A stretch of DNA of 43,874 nt from Actinomycetota bacterium (GCA_026393535.1 JAPKZY010000019.1:1-43874); one strand, 5' to 3'; positions 1 to 8,208 are shown, counted from the stretch's first letter. Numbers and translations: made by a program. Notes: generated by a model from the letters alone, not told the origin.

Positions 1-1
1 T

Positions 2-175
2 ATTATTGCTGCTGAACATGACCAGTTCACAACTCCAGACGAAATGGCAACAGCAGTGTCAACGTGGAGCAACAGTGAAATAATTTTGGCTACAGGTGTT
101 GATCATTCATTTGCCGTGAACGCCGCATCGCTCTGCAACACTGCCCTGTCTCGCCTGCTGGCGATAATTTCCTAA
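2..175 (+). CDS. Alpha/beta hydrolase, C-terminal end only (partial)
   Basis: The window opens inside a plus-strand frame that ends at a TAA at 173-175 and gives 57 residues. The fragment holds two features typical of the C-terminal third of small alpha/beta hydrolases: an acidic residue in EHDQF, fitting the catalytic Asp, and a His in GVDHSF, fitting the catalytic His. These are separated by about 33 residues, with a closing amphipathic helix after the His. The nucleophile and oxyanion region lie outside the window, so the substrate cannot be named. The stop is directly followed by the stop of the convergent hisF with no spacer. A dienelactone-hydrolase-like or COG2945-like protein is the best guess. 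Confidence 0.55.
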   Translation: MIAAEHDQFTTPDEMATAVSTWSNSEIILATGVDHSFAVNAASLCNTALSRLLAIIS

Positions 176-949
176 TTAGGAATTACGAACGCGAATACCG
201 CGTGAGACCATGTCCCGCTTGGCGTCACCAATGGTGTGTTCGCCGAAGTGAAATATTGACGCAGCGAGCACGCCTGTCGCTCCGCCCTCGATGACACCTT
301 CCGACAAGTGTCCAAGAGTGCCCACACCGCCGCTTGCGATGACCGGCACGCCGACTGCTTCAGATACTGCGCGCGTGAGACCAAGATCAAAACCGTCTCG
401 CGTGCCATCACGATCCATTGACGTGAGAAGAATTTCACCGGCGCCTAGCGATACCGCTGCCACAGCCCACTCCACAGCATTTAATTCTGTTGCCGTACGT
501 CCACCGTGCAGAAACACCATCCACTGATGAGTTGCCGCATCCCATTTGGCGTCAATAGCGCACACCACACACTGAGACCCGAATTCATCTGCAATGTCTG
601 CAATTACCTGTGGACGCTGCACTGCAGATGTGTTGACGCTGATTTTGTCTGCACCAGCACGTAACAAAGCTCGCGCATCAGATAGTTCACGGATACCACC
701 GCCCACAGTGAATGGAATAAACACTTCTTCGGCAGTGCGAGAAACAACATCAATCATGGTGTCACGCCCATCAGATGATGCCGTGATATCTAAGAACACC
801 AATTCATCAGCACCTTGTGCGTCATAGCGCGCAGCTAATTCAACTGGATCGCCTGCATCACGTAAGTCAACAAAATTGATTCCCTTAACAACTCGGCCAT
901 TAGTTACGTCGAGGCAAGGAATAACGCGGGCAACAAGATCTGGATTCAT
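176..949 (-). CDS. hisF: Imidazole glycerol phosphate synthase, cyclase subunit HisF
   Basis: HisF joins ammonia, delivered by HisH, to PRFAR and releases imidazole glycerol phosphate and AICAR, linking histidine and purine synthesis in the cytosol. The 257 residues form a typical full-length (beta/alpha)8 barrel. Visible landmarks are the catalytic Asp in IPCLDVTNG near residue 14, the second Asp in CAIDAKW near residue 133, and the two phosphate-binding glycine loops TVGGGIR and ASGGVGT. The ATG overlaps the hisA stop by four bases (ATGA), so the two are translationally coupled. It is the last gene of the his block and its stop abuts a convergent hydrolase gene. Confidence 0.97.
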   Translation of the reverse strand: MNPDLVARVIPCLDVTNGRVVKGINFVDLRDAGDPVELAARYDAQGADELVFLDITASSDGRDTMIDVVSRTAEEVFIPFTVGGGIRELSDARALLRAGADKISVNTSAVQRPQVIADIADEFGSQCVVCAIDAKWDAATHQWMVFLHGGRTATELNAVEWAVAAVSLGAGEILLTSMDRDGTRDGFDLGLTRAVSEAVGVPVIASGGVGTLGHLSEGVIEGGATGVLAASIFHFGEHTIGDAKRDMVSRGIRVRNS

Positions 950-1656
950 GACAACACCGCCAAAGCCTCAGACACGGTGAACTTCGATTCATACAAAGCT
1001 TTGCCAACAATGACACCGTTCAACCCAATGACTGCCGCCAACTCTGCGATATGAGACAGAGTGCCCACGCCACCGCTTGCAACAACGGGTATTGACGTGC
1101 GAGAAACTGCCCGCGCGAGCCCTTCGATATCTGGGCCGGTCAACATGCCATCGCGAGAGATATCTGTAATTACAAACGCCGATGCCGTAGGAAATTGAGT
1201 CAACAAGTCATCTACTTGAACACCAGAAGATTCTGTCCAGCCATGGGTAGCTGCGACACCGTTGCGATGATCAAGACCGACAGCAACCGAAACAACATCG
1301 GACACACGACGAACGAGCGCAGGGTCGGCAACGGCAGCAGAACCCATGACAACGCGCGTGACTCCAGCTGCCGCAAGAGCTTCAGCGTCGGCTTCTGTAC
1401 GCACGCCTCCGCCCACTTGCAAGGAAGCGCGACCAGCGATGGCACGAGCCACAGAAGCAATGACAGAACGATTGACAGGTTCACCACTGCGGGCCGCATC
1501 TAGATCAACCATGTGCACCCACGTTGCCCCTTGGTCAACGAACGACAACGCCATTGCAACAGGGTCAACCCCATACACAGTGCTGTCGTCGTACTCGCCT
1601 TGGCGCAAGCGCACTACTTTGCCACCAAAGACATCAATTGCTGGATACAAAATCAT
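946..1656 (-). CDS. hisA: Phosphoribosylformimino-AICAR-P isomerase HisA
   Basis: This 236-residue (beta/alpha)8 barrel isomerises ProFAR to PRFAR, the fourth step of histidine synthesis. The catalytic Asp residues are in YPAIDVFGG (residue 8) and VGLDHRNG; phosphate is bound by QVGGGVR and ASGGVGT. Many actinobacteria carry PriA here, a bifunctional HisA/TrpF enzyme with an Arg just before a Gly-Trp in its substrate loop. This protein has THGWTESSG instead, which resembles monofunctional HisA, so I call HisA and expect a separate trpF elsewhere; that part is inference. It overlaps hisH and hisF by four bases on either side. Confidence 0.9.
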   Translation of the reverse strand: MILYPAIDVFGGKVVRLRQGEYDDSTVYGVDPVAMALSFVDQGATWVHMVDLDAARSGEPVNRSVIASVARAIAGRASLQVGGGVRTEADAEALAAAGVTRVVMGSAAVADPALVRRVSDVVSVAVGLDHRNGVAATHGWTESSGVQVDDLLTQFPTASAFVITDISRDGMLTGPDIEGLARAVSRTSIPVVASGGVGTLSHIAELAAVIGLNGVIVGKALYESKFTVSEALAVLS

Positions 1657-2279
1657 GATGTCGCCACTGACTTCACAAAATTTTCAAGCAACTGCAAACC
1701 GGCCGTTGCAGATTTCTCTGGGTGAAACTGCGTTGCAAAGACATTGTTGCGACGAAAGGCAACATTTAATGTCTCGCCATAACGAACCGTGGCTGCAACA
1801 TCGTTGATGTCTGCGGGAACACCGTGCAGTGAATGCACGAAATACATCCACGGCCGCTCTTCGAGACCGGCAAACAAAACATCACTCTTTGTGATGTTGA
1901 GTTGATTCCACTGCATTTGTGGTCGGGGTACATCAGAAGACAACCACTGCACCGAGCCTGGAATAATGCCAAGTCCGGTTGCTGTCTCATCTTCTTCGCT
2001 TGAATCGAACAGCATCTGCATGCCAACACAAATACCCATAAACGGCACTCCGCGAGCCACGGAATCGTGGACAACAGATTCGAGACCTGCAGTGCGCAGA
2101 GCATTCATGCATGCACCAAAGGCTCCGACGCCCGGCAAGACAACAGCATCCGCTGATTCAGCGATACGGGCGTCAGCAGTAAGTACAGCATCGGCACCGA
2201 CACGTTCTAACGCTTTTTGCGCTGAGCGCAAATTTCCGATTCCGTAATCAAGCACCGCAACGCGCGGGCGTGATGTCAC
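1653..2279 (-). CDS. hisH: Imidazole glycerol phosphate synthase, glutaminase subunit HisH
   Basis: HisH hydrolyses glutamine and channels ammonia to HisF. It is a class I glutamine amidotransferase of 208 residues, the usual length. The nucleophilic Cys is in GICVGMQML, and the His-Glu of the triad in TQFHPEKS near the C-terminus; the N-terminus VAVLDYGIGN is characteristic. The start overlaps the hisB stop and the end overlaps the hisA start, each by four bases, so hisB-hisH-hisA-hisF forms one tightly coupled unit. Confidence 0.97.
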   Translation of the reverse strand: MTSRPRVAVLDYGIGNLRSAQKALERVGADAVLTADARIAESADAVVLPGVGAFGACMNALRTAGLESVVHDSVARGVPFMGICVGMQMLFDSSEEDETATGLGIIPGSVQWLSSDVPRPQMQWNQLNITKSDVLFAGLEERPWMYFVHSLHGVPADINDVAATVRYGETLNVAFRRNNVFATQFHPEKSATAGLQLLENFVKSVATS

Positions 2280-2869
2280 GAAAGAACACCCTTCGTAGAG
2301 GGCACTCCCGCCGATTCAATGCGGACTGCGTCGCGCAGACAGCGTGCGAGTCCTTTGAACGTTGCTTCGATGATGTGATGAACATTGCGGCCTGCTCGCA
2401 AATTGACATGCAAGGTGATTGCGGCAGCATTAGCAAGAGATGAAACGGCGTGTTCGGCAAGTGACGGATCAAAAGCAGGATTTCCCAGCGGCAGACACTC
2501 GGGCAGTTCAACATTCCACGCAACGAAAGCGCGTCCACTGAGATCTAGCGAAACTTCTATGAGTGCTTCATCAAGCGGGTACAAGCCGCTAGCAAAACGT
2601 CGTACTCCGGCTTTATCGCCAAGCGCTTCACGTATTGCTTCGCCAACGCAGATTGCAACATCTTCCACTGTGTGATGTGTATCGATGTGCAGGTCACCCT
2701 TGGCCGCAATGGTGAGATCAAACCCTCCGTGACGTGCCAACTGCTCAAGCATGTGGTCGTAGAACGGGATACCGGTCGAGATAGACGCAGTCCCCGATCC
2801 GTCAAGATTGATGGACACATCAATCGATGTCTCTTTTGTGTTGCGTGTGACCTGGGCTGTACGTGCCAT
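2276..2869 (-). CDS. hisB: Imidazoleglycerol-phosphate dehydratase HisB
   Basis: HisB is the manganese-dependent dehydratase that makes imidazole acetol phosphate from IGP. At 197 residues this is the monofunctional form, without the phosphatase domain found in enterobacteria. The metal-binding His clusters are visible as DHMLEQLARHGG, DTHHTVED and a C-terminal VHHIIEATFKG. The frame is open 156 bases further upstream, but that stretch runs into hisC and has no family resemblance; the ATG at 2867-2869 (MARTAQVTRNT) begins right at the conserved domain. The spacer to hisC is 56 bases. Neither a clear Shine-Dalgarno nor a good leaderless box was seen, so it is probably read from the hisC transcript. 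Confidence 0.95.
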   Translation of the reverse strand: MARTAQVTRNTKETSIDVSINLDGSGTASISTGIPFYDHMLEQLARHGGFDLTIAAKGDLHIDTHHTVEDVAICVGEAIREALGDKAGVRRFASGLYPLDEALIEVSLDLSGRAFVAWNVELPECLPLGNPAFDPSLAEHAVSSLANAAAITLHVNLRAGRNVHHIIEATFKGLARCLRDAVRIESAGVPSTKGVLS

Positions 2870-2925
2870 GTCTCTATTCTCGCCGCTTAACGCCCATCTC
2901 GGACTGTCAATTACGTGATTTTTGG

Positions 2926-3993
2926 TTAATTGATTGACAGAGCGGCCGAGAGGGCGCCCAAGAAGGCCGAGTTCTCGTCTGCTGTACCGACGGTGACCCG
3001 CAAACAGCCAGTCAATCGTGGCCATGTGCTGCAGTCACGCACTAACACCCCCGCATCCACCATCCTCTGCCACACGGCAGACGCCGCAGACGACCGAGGC
3101 CGGAACAGAATGAAATTAGACCCGCTTGGCCAGACATCACAGTCCATATCGCTGACTGCAGTAAAGATCCGAGTGCGCTCTGATTTGATGGCATCGACGC
3201 GCTGTTCCATTTCAGACACAAAACCAAGCGCGGCGATCGTTGCCGCTTGCTTGAACGAATCTAGATGATATGGAAGGACAGCAATTTCTAAGTCGGCGAT
3301 CATTTGTTTCGGCGCCACTACATAACCCACGCGCAGTGCAGCCATTGACAGAGTCTTTGAGAATGTTCGAGTGACCGCGAGTGGCTTGTCTTCAGACACC
3401 ATGTCCATGGCAGACCATTCGGAAAACTCTGCATACGCTTCGTCGACAACAACAATGCCTGTTGTGTGCGCAAGCAGCGCATCAAGGTTTGCCCGAGGCT
3501 CAATAAGTCCTGTCGGATTATTTGGATTGCACAGAAACGACACAGACGGCTTATCGCGTGTGAGCACGCGCTCTATTTCTAACGGATCAAGCGTCAGGTC
3601 GGCTTTGCGCTCCCCTTGCACAACATCAGCGCCTGTGACGCCCGCAATTTGGGAATACATCTGATACGTGGGCTCAAAGGTTGCCACGCAACGTCCCGCG
3701 CCGCCGTATGCCAACAGAATTGTTTGAATCACTTCGTTAGAGCCATTTGCCACAAAAATATTTGCCGGAGAAACATTGTGTCGGCGCGCAATTGTTTCGC
3801 GTAGTTCAATTGCGCCTCGATCGGGATACCGATTCCATGGAACGGTTTTCGCAATATTCGCGACTGCATCGAGCCAACCGTCTGGCGGTGGAAACGGTGA
3901 CTCATTGGTATTGAGCCGAACAGGCACATCAACCTGCGCAGAGTGATACCCACTCATCGCCTGAATCTGCTCTCGCGGATTGAATGTGGTCAC
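2926..3993 (-). CDS. hisC: Histidinol-phosphate aminotransferase HisC
   Basis: A PLP fold-type I aminotransferase (355 residues, normal length) that transfers an amino group from glutamate to imidazole acetol phosphate. Evidence: RLNTNESPFPPP at the N-terminus, NPNNPTG for carboxylate binding, DEAYAEF with the Asp that contacts PLP, and the Schiff-base Lys in RTFSKTLSMAALRVGY. Start is GTG (3991-3993), preceded at exactly six bases by TAAGTT, so the mRNA is probably leaderless. It begins the his block, while the small gene upstream has its own similar box. Some actinobacterial homologues also accept aromatic substrates; that cannot be told from sequence. Confidence 0.94.
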   Translation of the reverse strand: MTTFNPREQIQAMSGYHSAQVDVPVRLNTNESPFPPPDGWLDAVANIAKTVPWNRYPDRGAIELRETIARRHNVSPANIFVANGSNEVIQTILLAYGGAGRCVATFEPTYQMYSQIAGVTGADVVQGERKADLTLDPLEIERVLTRDKPSVSFLCNPNNPTGLIEPRANLDALLAHTTGIVVVDEAYAEFSEWSAMDMVSEDKPLAVTRTFSKTLSMAALRVGYVVAPKQMIADLEIAVLPYHLDSFKQAATIAALGFVSEMEQRVDAIKSERTRIFTAVSDMDCDVWPSGSNFILFRPRSSAASAVWQRMVDAGVLVRDCSTWPRLTGCLRVTVGTADENSAFLGALSAALSIN

Positions 3994-3999
3994 ATCGGC

Positions 4000-4005
4000 A
4001 ACTTA
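4000..4005 (-). promoter_or_regulatory. -10 box of hisC, leaderless
   Basis: On the minus strand TAAGTT is followed by six bases (GCCGAT) and then the hisC GTG. This places the expected transcription start on the start codon. No Shine-Dalgarno sequence lies before it, and no convincing -35 was needed to make the call. Confidence 0.5.
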
Positions 4006-4022
4006 GTCAACGAAGCCACAAA

Positions 4023-4214
4023 CTAGCGGGCAATTTTTTCAGCGCGAATCAGCAGCCGCTCGGCTGACAACAGGGCCCGCTCTGCTTCATACATTGCGCT
4101 GACAAGATCTTCATGGTTTGCACCAATGTTCTCGATAAGCCCCGCCACTCTCATTCGGTAGCGGTTTACGGCATCTGCTGCTGCGCCCAGTTCGGCACAA
4201 ATGGTGGCTGTCAT
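4023..4214 (-). CDS. Small helical protein of unknown function
   Basis: A 63-residue reading frame that fills the space between nth and hisC on the same strand. I do not recognise the family. The sequence is rich in Ala, Glu, Leu and Arg and contains no Pro or Trp. It looks entirely helical, possibly a two-helix hairpin with a turn near IENIGANHED, with heptad-like leucines in its second half (residues 37-63). It has neither a signal peptide nor cysteines. Support for it being real: ATG start preceded by TAGCGT at seven bases, good fit between neighbours (24 bases after the nth stop, 29 before hisC), and no competing frame. Function unknown. Confidence 0.6.
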   Translation of the reverse strand: MTATICAELGAAADAVNRYRMRVAGLIENIGANHEDLVSAMYEAERALLSAERLLIRAEKIAR

Positions 4215-4221
4215 CGCACAG

Positions 4222-4227
4222 ACGCTA
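4222..4227 (-). promoter_or_regulatory. -10 box of the small helical protein gene, leaderless
   Basis: TAGCGT on the minus strand, then seven bases, then ATG. It lies in the 24-base spacer after the nth stop codon, so the small gene can be transcribed apart from nth. Confidence 0.45.
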
Positions 4228-4238
4228 CTTGACTGTCG

Positions 4239-4901
4239 TCACTTCTCCTTTGACTTTGATGGCATCAGAGTGGCTGGACAGATATCTTCCAACTCACAGA
4301 TGCCACATTTCGGCTTCTTTGCATCACACACACGACGCCCGTGCAAGATAAGACGCAGTCCGAAACGACCCCACTCTGGCGGGTCAATGAATCCGTTGAG
4401 GACCCTTTCCACCTTCACAGGATCTTCCTCTGTAGTGAGCCCAAGACGGCGCGACAATCGACCAACATGTGTATCGACAGCAAGACCTGGCAAATCAAAG
4501 ACCACACTACGCAGAACGTTTGCAGTTTTACGACCAACACCGGGAAGTGTCACGAGATCTTCCATCTCATGAGGAATTACTGAAGCAAATCGATCAACAA
4601 CGTTGCGGCCCATGCCGATGAGATTCTTTGCTTTGTTCTGATAGAAACCCGTCGAGCGAATGATTGTTTCAAGTTCCGTTGGGTTCGCCTCAGCCAACGC
4701 CAGTGGAGTCGGGTACTTGGCAAAGAGCGCCGGGGTCACCATGTTTACTCGAACATCGGTGCATTGCGCCGACAAGATGGTGGCGGCCAGCAGTTCATAG
4801 GCGTTCGAATGAGTCAATTCGCACTCGGCTTTCGGGTACAAGACCTCGAGGCGAGTAGCTATTTCTTTCGCGCGTCCAGCTGGCGTTCTCGGCTTTCCCA
4901 T
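4239..4901 (-). CDS. nth: Endonuclease III (base-excision DNA glycosylase/AP lyase)
   Basis: Nth removes oxidised pyrimidines from DNA and cuts the abasic site by beta-elimination. The 220-residue protein has the helix-hairpin-helix with catalytic Lys (LPGVGRKTANV), the catalytic Asp in AVDTHVGRLSRRLG, and a C-terminal [4Fe-4S] site with the exact spacing C-x6-C-x2-C-x5-C (CDAKKPKCGICELEDIC). An upstream in-frame ATG at 4934 exists, but the ATG at 4899-4901 is preceded at six bases by TACCTT, matching the leaderless pattern of this window, and gives the usual family length. It is divergent from mshD across a 23-base spacer. Confidence 0.96.
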   Translation of the reverse strand: MGKPRTPAGRAKEIATRLEVLYPKAECELTHSNAYELLAATILSAQCTDVRVNMVTPALFAKYPTPLALAEANPTELETIIRSTGFYQNKAKNLIGMGRNVVDRFASVIPHEMEDLVTLPGVGRKTANVLRSVVFDLPGLAVDTHVGRLSRRLGLTTEEDPVKVERVLNGFIDPPEWGRFGLRLILHGRRVCDAKKPKCGICELEDICPATLMPSKSKEK

Positions 4902-4907
4902 GGCCAA

Positions 4908-4913
4908 AAGGTA
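4908..4913 (-). promoter_or_regulatory. -10 box of nth, overlapping the mshD -10
   Basis: Minus-strand TACCTT followed by TTGGCC and the nth ATG. Its TA pair (4912-4913) is at the same time the TA of the plus-strand mshD box, so the two elements are nested around GGTACC. Confidence 0.5.
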
Positions 4914-4917
4914 CCCT
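4912..4917 (+). promoter_or_regulatory. -10 box of mshD, overlapping the nth -10
   Basis: Plus-strand TACCCT, seven bases (GACACGC), then GTG at 4925. The match supports GTG 4925 as start over the downstream ATG at 4952. Confidence 0.5.
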
Positions 4918-4924
4918 GACACGC

Positions 4925-5848
4925 GTGCGTTCACTCGAAATCAAGAGACAGATGGACCCGTCAAGCATTGACGAGGTCTCAGCGCTGATTAATGACACAT
5001 GGCGAGCCGACGGTGTACGCCCCCTGAGTGACCATCTCTGGCTTGATTTACGTGAAGGTGGACGTAAGGGATTTGCCGGAGTCATCGTTCGCGACACCGA
5101 CCACAACCACATTGTGGGGTACTGCCAAATATCTCGAGGTAACGAGTCGTGGTCGCTTGACCTCATTGTTCACCCCCACCACCGATACGACTCACTGGAG
5201 ATTGCACCGGACTTGATTACCGCAGCGCTCGACATCGTTGCAAGCGAAGGTGGCGGACACGTGCACTGGTGGGTGTTTGAGCCAAACAATATTCATAGAC
5301 AACTAGCCAACAATGCAGGGCTTGCATCCGGCCGACACTTAGTACAGATGCGCAGGTCGCTTCCTCTCAGCGATGAACAACTCTCTCTCATTTCCGATTT
5401 CACCACGACGCCATTTCGCACTGGTGTAGATGAAGATGCTTGGCTTGCTGTTAACAATGCGGCCTTCAGTGCACATCCAGAACAAGGCGGATGGACGCGC
5501 GATGTCATTGCTGCTCGCCAAGCTGAGAACTGGTTCAACCCAGAAGGCTTTTTGATGTGCTGGGACAATTCCTCTCTCTCTGCTTTCTGTTGGACCAAAG
5601 TGCATCGCGATACCGAACCTCAGATGGGCGAAATTTATGTCATCGCCGTTGACCCCACCTATGCAGGCAAAGGCTTAGGACGACGCATGACAATTGCAGG
5701 CCTTGCTTATTTGGCCAAACAAAATGTGCCTAATGCAATGTTGTATGTCGACGCCGATAACGCAGCAGCAATGTCTGTATACACTTCGCTCGGATTCACC
5801 TCCCATCACCGCGAACTCGCCTTTATCGGCGATGTGGCAGCAAAGTAA
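4925..5848 (+). CDS. mshD: Mycothiol synthase (acetyl-CoA:Cys-GlcN-Ins acetyltransferase)
   Basis: MshD acetylates the cysteinyl amine of Cys-GlcN-Ins, the last step to mycothiol, the main low-molecular-weight thiol of actinobacteria. The 307 residues form two tandem GNAT domains, as in the family. The C-terminal half carries the diagnostic stretches HPEQGGWT, GEIYVIAVDPTYAG with the acetyl-CoA loop GKGLGRRMT, and LYVDADNAAAMSVY ending in LGF. The N-terminal GNAT is more diverged, as expected for the non-catalytic domain. The GTG start fits a leaderless box; ATG 4952 (nine residues later) is the alternative. Four bases separate its stop from the rlmN ATG region, so the two are probably one operon. 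Confidence 0.93.
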   Translation: MRSLEIKRQMDPSSIDEVSALINDTWRADGVRPLSDHLWLDLREGGRKGFAGVIVRDTDHNHIVGYCQISRGNESWSLDLIVHPHHRYDSLEIAPDLITAALDIVASEGGGHVHWWVFEPNNIHRQLANNAGLASGRHLVQMRRSLPLSDEQLSLISDFTTTPFRTGVDEDAWLAVNNAAFSAHPEQGGWTRDVIAARQAENWFNPEGFLMCWDNSSLSAFCWTKVHRDTEPQMGEIYVIAVDPTYAGKGLGRRMTIAGLAYLAKQNVPNAMLYVDADNAAAMSVYTSLGFTSHHRELAFIGDVAAK

Positions 5849-5851
5849 CTA

Positions 5852-6907
5852 ATGACAACTCTCTACGACCCCACTCGCGAAGAAATCGCAACAATTCTTG
5901 AAGGCGAAGCGTCTTATCGACTCGACCAACTGTGGTCTGGCATGTACACACACTTCAAGAAGCCATCTGACATTCAAACCCTGCCGGCAGCACTACGGGC
6001 AAAACTTGATGCCGAACTGCCAGAAGGACTGATTGAGATTCGTCGCGAGACTTCAGAAAATGGCGACACCGTAAAGTTTTTGTGGCACCTTCTTGAAGGC
6101 AACCACCCCATCGAAACCGTTCTTATGTATTACGACGAACGCGCCACCGTGTGTGTCAGTACACAAGCTGGTTGCGCAATGGCGTGCGGTTTTTGCGCTA
6201 CAGGCCAAGCAGGGTTCAACCGTCAACTGTCCCCTGGTGAAATCATCGAGCAAGTTGTCCGTTGCGCACGCGAAGCAGCAACTAAAAATCGCCGCATCGA
6301 CAACATTGTGTTCATGGGAATGGGAGAACCGCTCGCCAACGAACCAAACGTGTGGGCAGCAGTCGAGCGAATCCATGGCGACATTGGCATCTCTGCTCGT
6401 CATCTCACTATCTCCACAGTCGGCATCGTCCCTGGCATCAAGGCATTGACTCAGCGTCCATTGCCAGTCAACCTTGCTGTGTCATTGCATGCCGCACGCG
6501 ACCAACTGCGAACAGAACTAGTTCCGATCAATGAGCGCTATCCACTCAAGATGCTGATGGAAACTTGCCGTGAATACCTATTCACTAAAGGTCGCCGCAT
6601 CACATTTGAATGGGCGCTGATTGACGCCGTCAACGACACAGACCGCGATGCACGCGAACTGGCTGAATTGTGCTTGCAGCTCACACCAGCAGCTCATGTC
6701 AACCTCATTCCGTTGAACCCCACACCAGGTTGGCCAACTGTTGGAAGTTCGCCAGGACGAGTTGCAGCATTTCAACGATTACTGCGAGATCTTGGCGTCA
6801 ACGCCACTACGCGGCAAAACCGTGGTACAGAAATTGCCGCTGCGTGTGGACAACTTGCTGCTGGCCAGCCAGTGACCCTGAACGCATCTCGCGATCAACG
6901 CAAATAA
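5852..6907 (+). CDS. rlmN: Dual-specificity 23S rRNA/tRNA adenine C2-methyltransferase RlmN
   Basis: A radical SAM enzyme that methylates C2 of A2503 in 23S rRNA and A37 in certain tRNAs. The [4Fe-4S] motif C-x3-C-x2-C is seen in GCAMACGFCATGQ (near residue 105-120), and the second catalytic Cys in the C-terminal IAAACGQL. MGMGEPLAN, STVGIVPG and VSLHAARD are further family signatures. Length of 351 is usual. It follows mshD by three bases. The last 13 bases overlap the convergent DUF6285 gene. Confidence 0.97.
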   Translation: MTTLYDPTREEIATILEGEASYRLDQLWSGMYTHFKKPSDIQTLPAALRAKLDAELPEGLIEIRRETSENGDTVKFLWHLLEGNHPIETVLMYYDERATVCVSTQAGCAMACGFCATGQAGFNRQLSPGEIIEQVVRCAREAATKNRRIDNIVFMGMGEPLANEPNVWAAVERIHGDIGISARHLTISTVGIVPGIKALTQRPLPVNLAVSLHAARDQLRTELVPINERYPLKMLMETCREYLFTKGRRITFEWALIDAVNDTDRDARELAELCLQLTPAAHVNLIPLNPTPGWPTVGSSPGRVAAFQRLLRDLGVNATTRQNRGTEIAAACGQLAAGQPVTLNASRDQRK

Positions 6908-7236
6908 CGCGGGTTCGCCACTCTCAATTTGTCCTCCACTATGGGTAGCAAGCGCGTTAACACTGCAGACAAATCTGAATCAAACGTGCCTGAACGAATG
7001 GCAGTAGCTAATTCTTCGTCGTCGTTCATTCCAAACGATGCCAGTACCGATTCATGTCGAGCTTCTTGATCTGAACCCAGTTCAAGCTCACGACGAACAA
7101 TGTCGACCATATTGATTGCGACTCGTGTGTGGAATTGCAATCGACCGTCAACTCCGGGCAACAAGTCACGCTCCATCCATTCATGAAGAGCCTCAAGGAG
7201 TTCGGCTGCTGTTGGCCGGTCATGCGGGGCGGTCAT
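6895..7236 (-). CDS. DUF6285 protein, LvaB-like partner of the kinase upstream
   Basis: A 113-residue acidic, helical protein that begins with a ProThrAlaAlaGluLeuLeu-type helix and continues into a FHTRVAINMVDIVRRELELG segment. The pattern matches the small DUF6285 proteins commonly encoded right after APH-fold phosphotransferases. In Pseudomonas putida a comparable small protein, LvaB, works together with the kinase LvaA in phosphorylating 4-hydroxyacyl-CoA; the equivalence is my inference from size, order and sequence pattern. The start overlaps the kinase stop by four bases, so the two proteins are likely made in step. The 3' end overlaps rlmN by 13 bases. Confidence 0.75.
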   Translation of the reverse strand: MTAPHDRPTAAELLEALHEWMERDLLPGVDGRLQFHTRVAINMVDIVRRELELGSDQEARHESVLASFGMNDDEELATAIRSGTFDSDLSAVLTRLLPIVEDKLRVANPRYLR

Positions 7237-8186
7237 GGTGTTCCTTTTGTAAGAAGTTCAATCAGGTCATATTCATTTTCACAGACTCGACGTCCGATAG
7301 CTGCTAATTCATGACTGCGCACGATGCCTGACAGATGTGTTGCTGCTTGAGAGATACAAATGATTCCCCATTTCACCGTGCCAAGAGTTTCCCACCATCG
7401 CACAACATCAGGATCTGGTCGCACGCCTGTAACAGATGCATATGCATCAAAGAGTTCGTCATATGTACCGAGGCCTGCTGCAGGGAATGCTCCGCCAAAG
7501 CGCCACGCGCGCACACACAACCACCCGAGGTCTTCCATTGGGTCACCAATGTGGGCAAGTTCCCAGTCAAGAATTGCAGCCAGACCTTGCTCGTTCACCA
7601 TGATGTTGCCGAGACGATAGTCACCATGCACCAGACATGCTGACGTCGACTCAGGCTGGTTGAGATGTAACCAGCGAAATGCCGCTTCGAAGACTGGATG
7701 AGGTTCTCCGAGGTCTCGCAGAACTGTCTGATATCTATTCATCTGGTCATCGGCCACTAGCCCAGGAATTGACGAGGCGTCGATCTGATGTAATTGCGCT
7801 GCCGCCACACCCAATTGTCCGGTGAGCGCAGTACGGGCTGTATTGAACCTGTCGTCTCGCAGGATTTTGCGAGCAATAGTTTCGCCTTCGACCGCACGCA
7901 CAATCATGAACGGGGACTGCAGTTCTGTCCTTTCTGCGCCGTCCACAACCAATTCAGCGACTGGTACGCCTGCCCGGTGTGCTGCCGACAAAACGCGGGG
8001 CTCGACTTGGAATCCGCCAATGGTGCCAGGTCGCACACGTTGCAGGACAAATTCCTCATCGTCGGCAGTGAAACGCCATGTCTCACGCGATGCTCCGCCC
8101 GACAGTCGTTGAAGATTTGTGATGGAGGCCGCATTCATCACGCGAGTCAACCCCTGCTCAAGTTCCTCGTGTGCAGGGCCGACCAT
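7233..8186 (-). CDS. APH-fold phosphotransferase, LvaA-like
   Basis: A 317-residue kinase with the aminoglycoside-phosphotransferase fold. Seen in order: a Gly-rich N-terminal loop LSGGASRETWRF, the ATP-binding lobe EFVLQRVRPG, the catalytic loop HGDYRLGNIM (Brenner motif), and the metal-binding ILDWELAHIGDP. Relatives with this signature are not antibiotic resistance enzymes; they act on small acyl-CoA or alcohol substrates and appear in ACAD10-type and LvaA-type systems. Its coupling with a DUF6285 gene suggests phosphorylation of a 4-hydroxyacyl-CoA before elimination. No acyl-CoA dehydrogenase of the LvaC type is adjacent, so the pathway context is incomplete. ATG start; a weak CAGAGT box lies six bases upstream. 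Confidence 0.82.
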   Translation of the reverse strand: MVGPAHEELEQGLTRVMNAASITNLQRLSGGASRETWRFTADDEEFVLQRVRPGTIGGFQVEPRVLSAAHRAGVPVAELVVDGAERTELQSPFMIVRAVEGETIARKILRDDRFNTARTALTGQLGVAAAQLHQIDASSIPGLVADDQMNRYQTVLRDLGEPHPVFEAAFRWLHLNQPESTSACLVHGDYRLGNIMVNEQGLAAILDWELAHIGDPMEDLGWLCVRAWRFGGAFPAAGLGTYDELFDAYASVTGVRPDPDVVRWWETLGTVKWGIICISQAATHLSGIVRSHELAAIGRRVCENEYDLIELLTKGTP

Positions 8187-8208
8187 GTGTCTACTCTGTC
8201 ATGCCCGA

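Noticed and set aside
2870-3025. Upstream extension of hisB (52 more residues)
   Set aside because: It overlaps hisC by 100 bases and has no family resemblance; the ATG at 2869 starts at the conserved domain.
7233-8186. Aminoglycoside resistance gene
   Set aside because: The fold is shared, but the linked DUF6285 gene and the sequence type point to a metabolic acyl-CoA or alcohol kinase.
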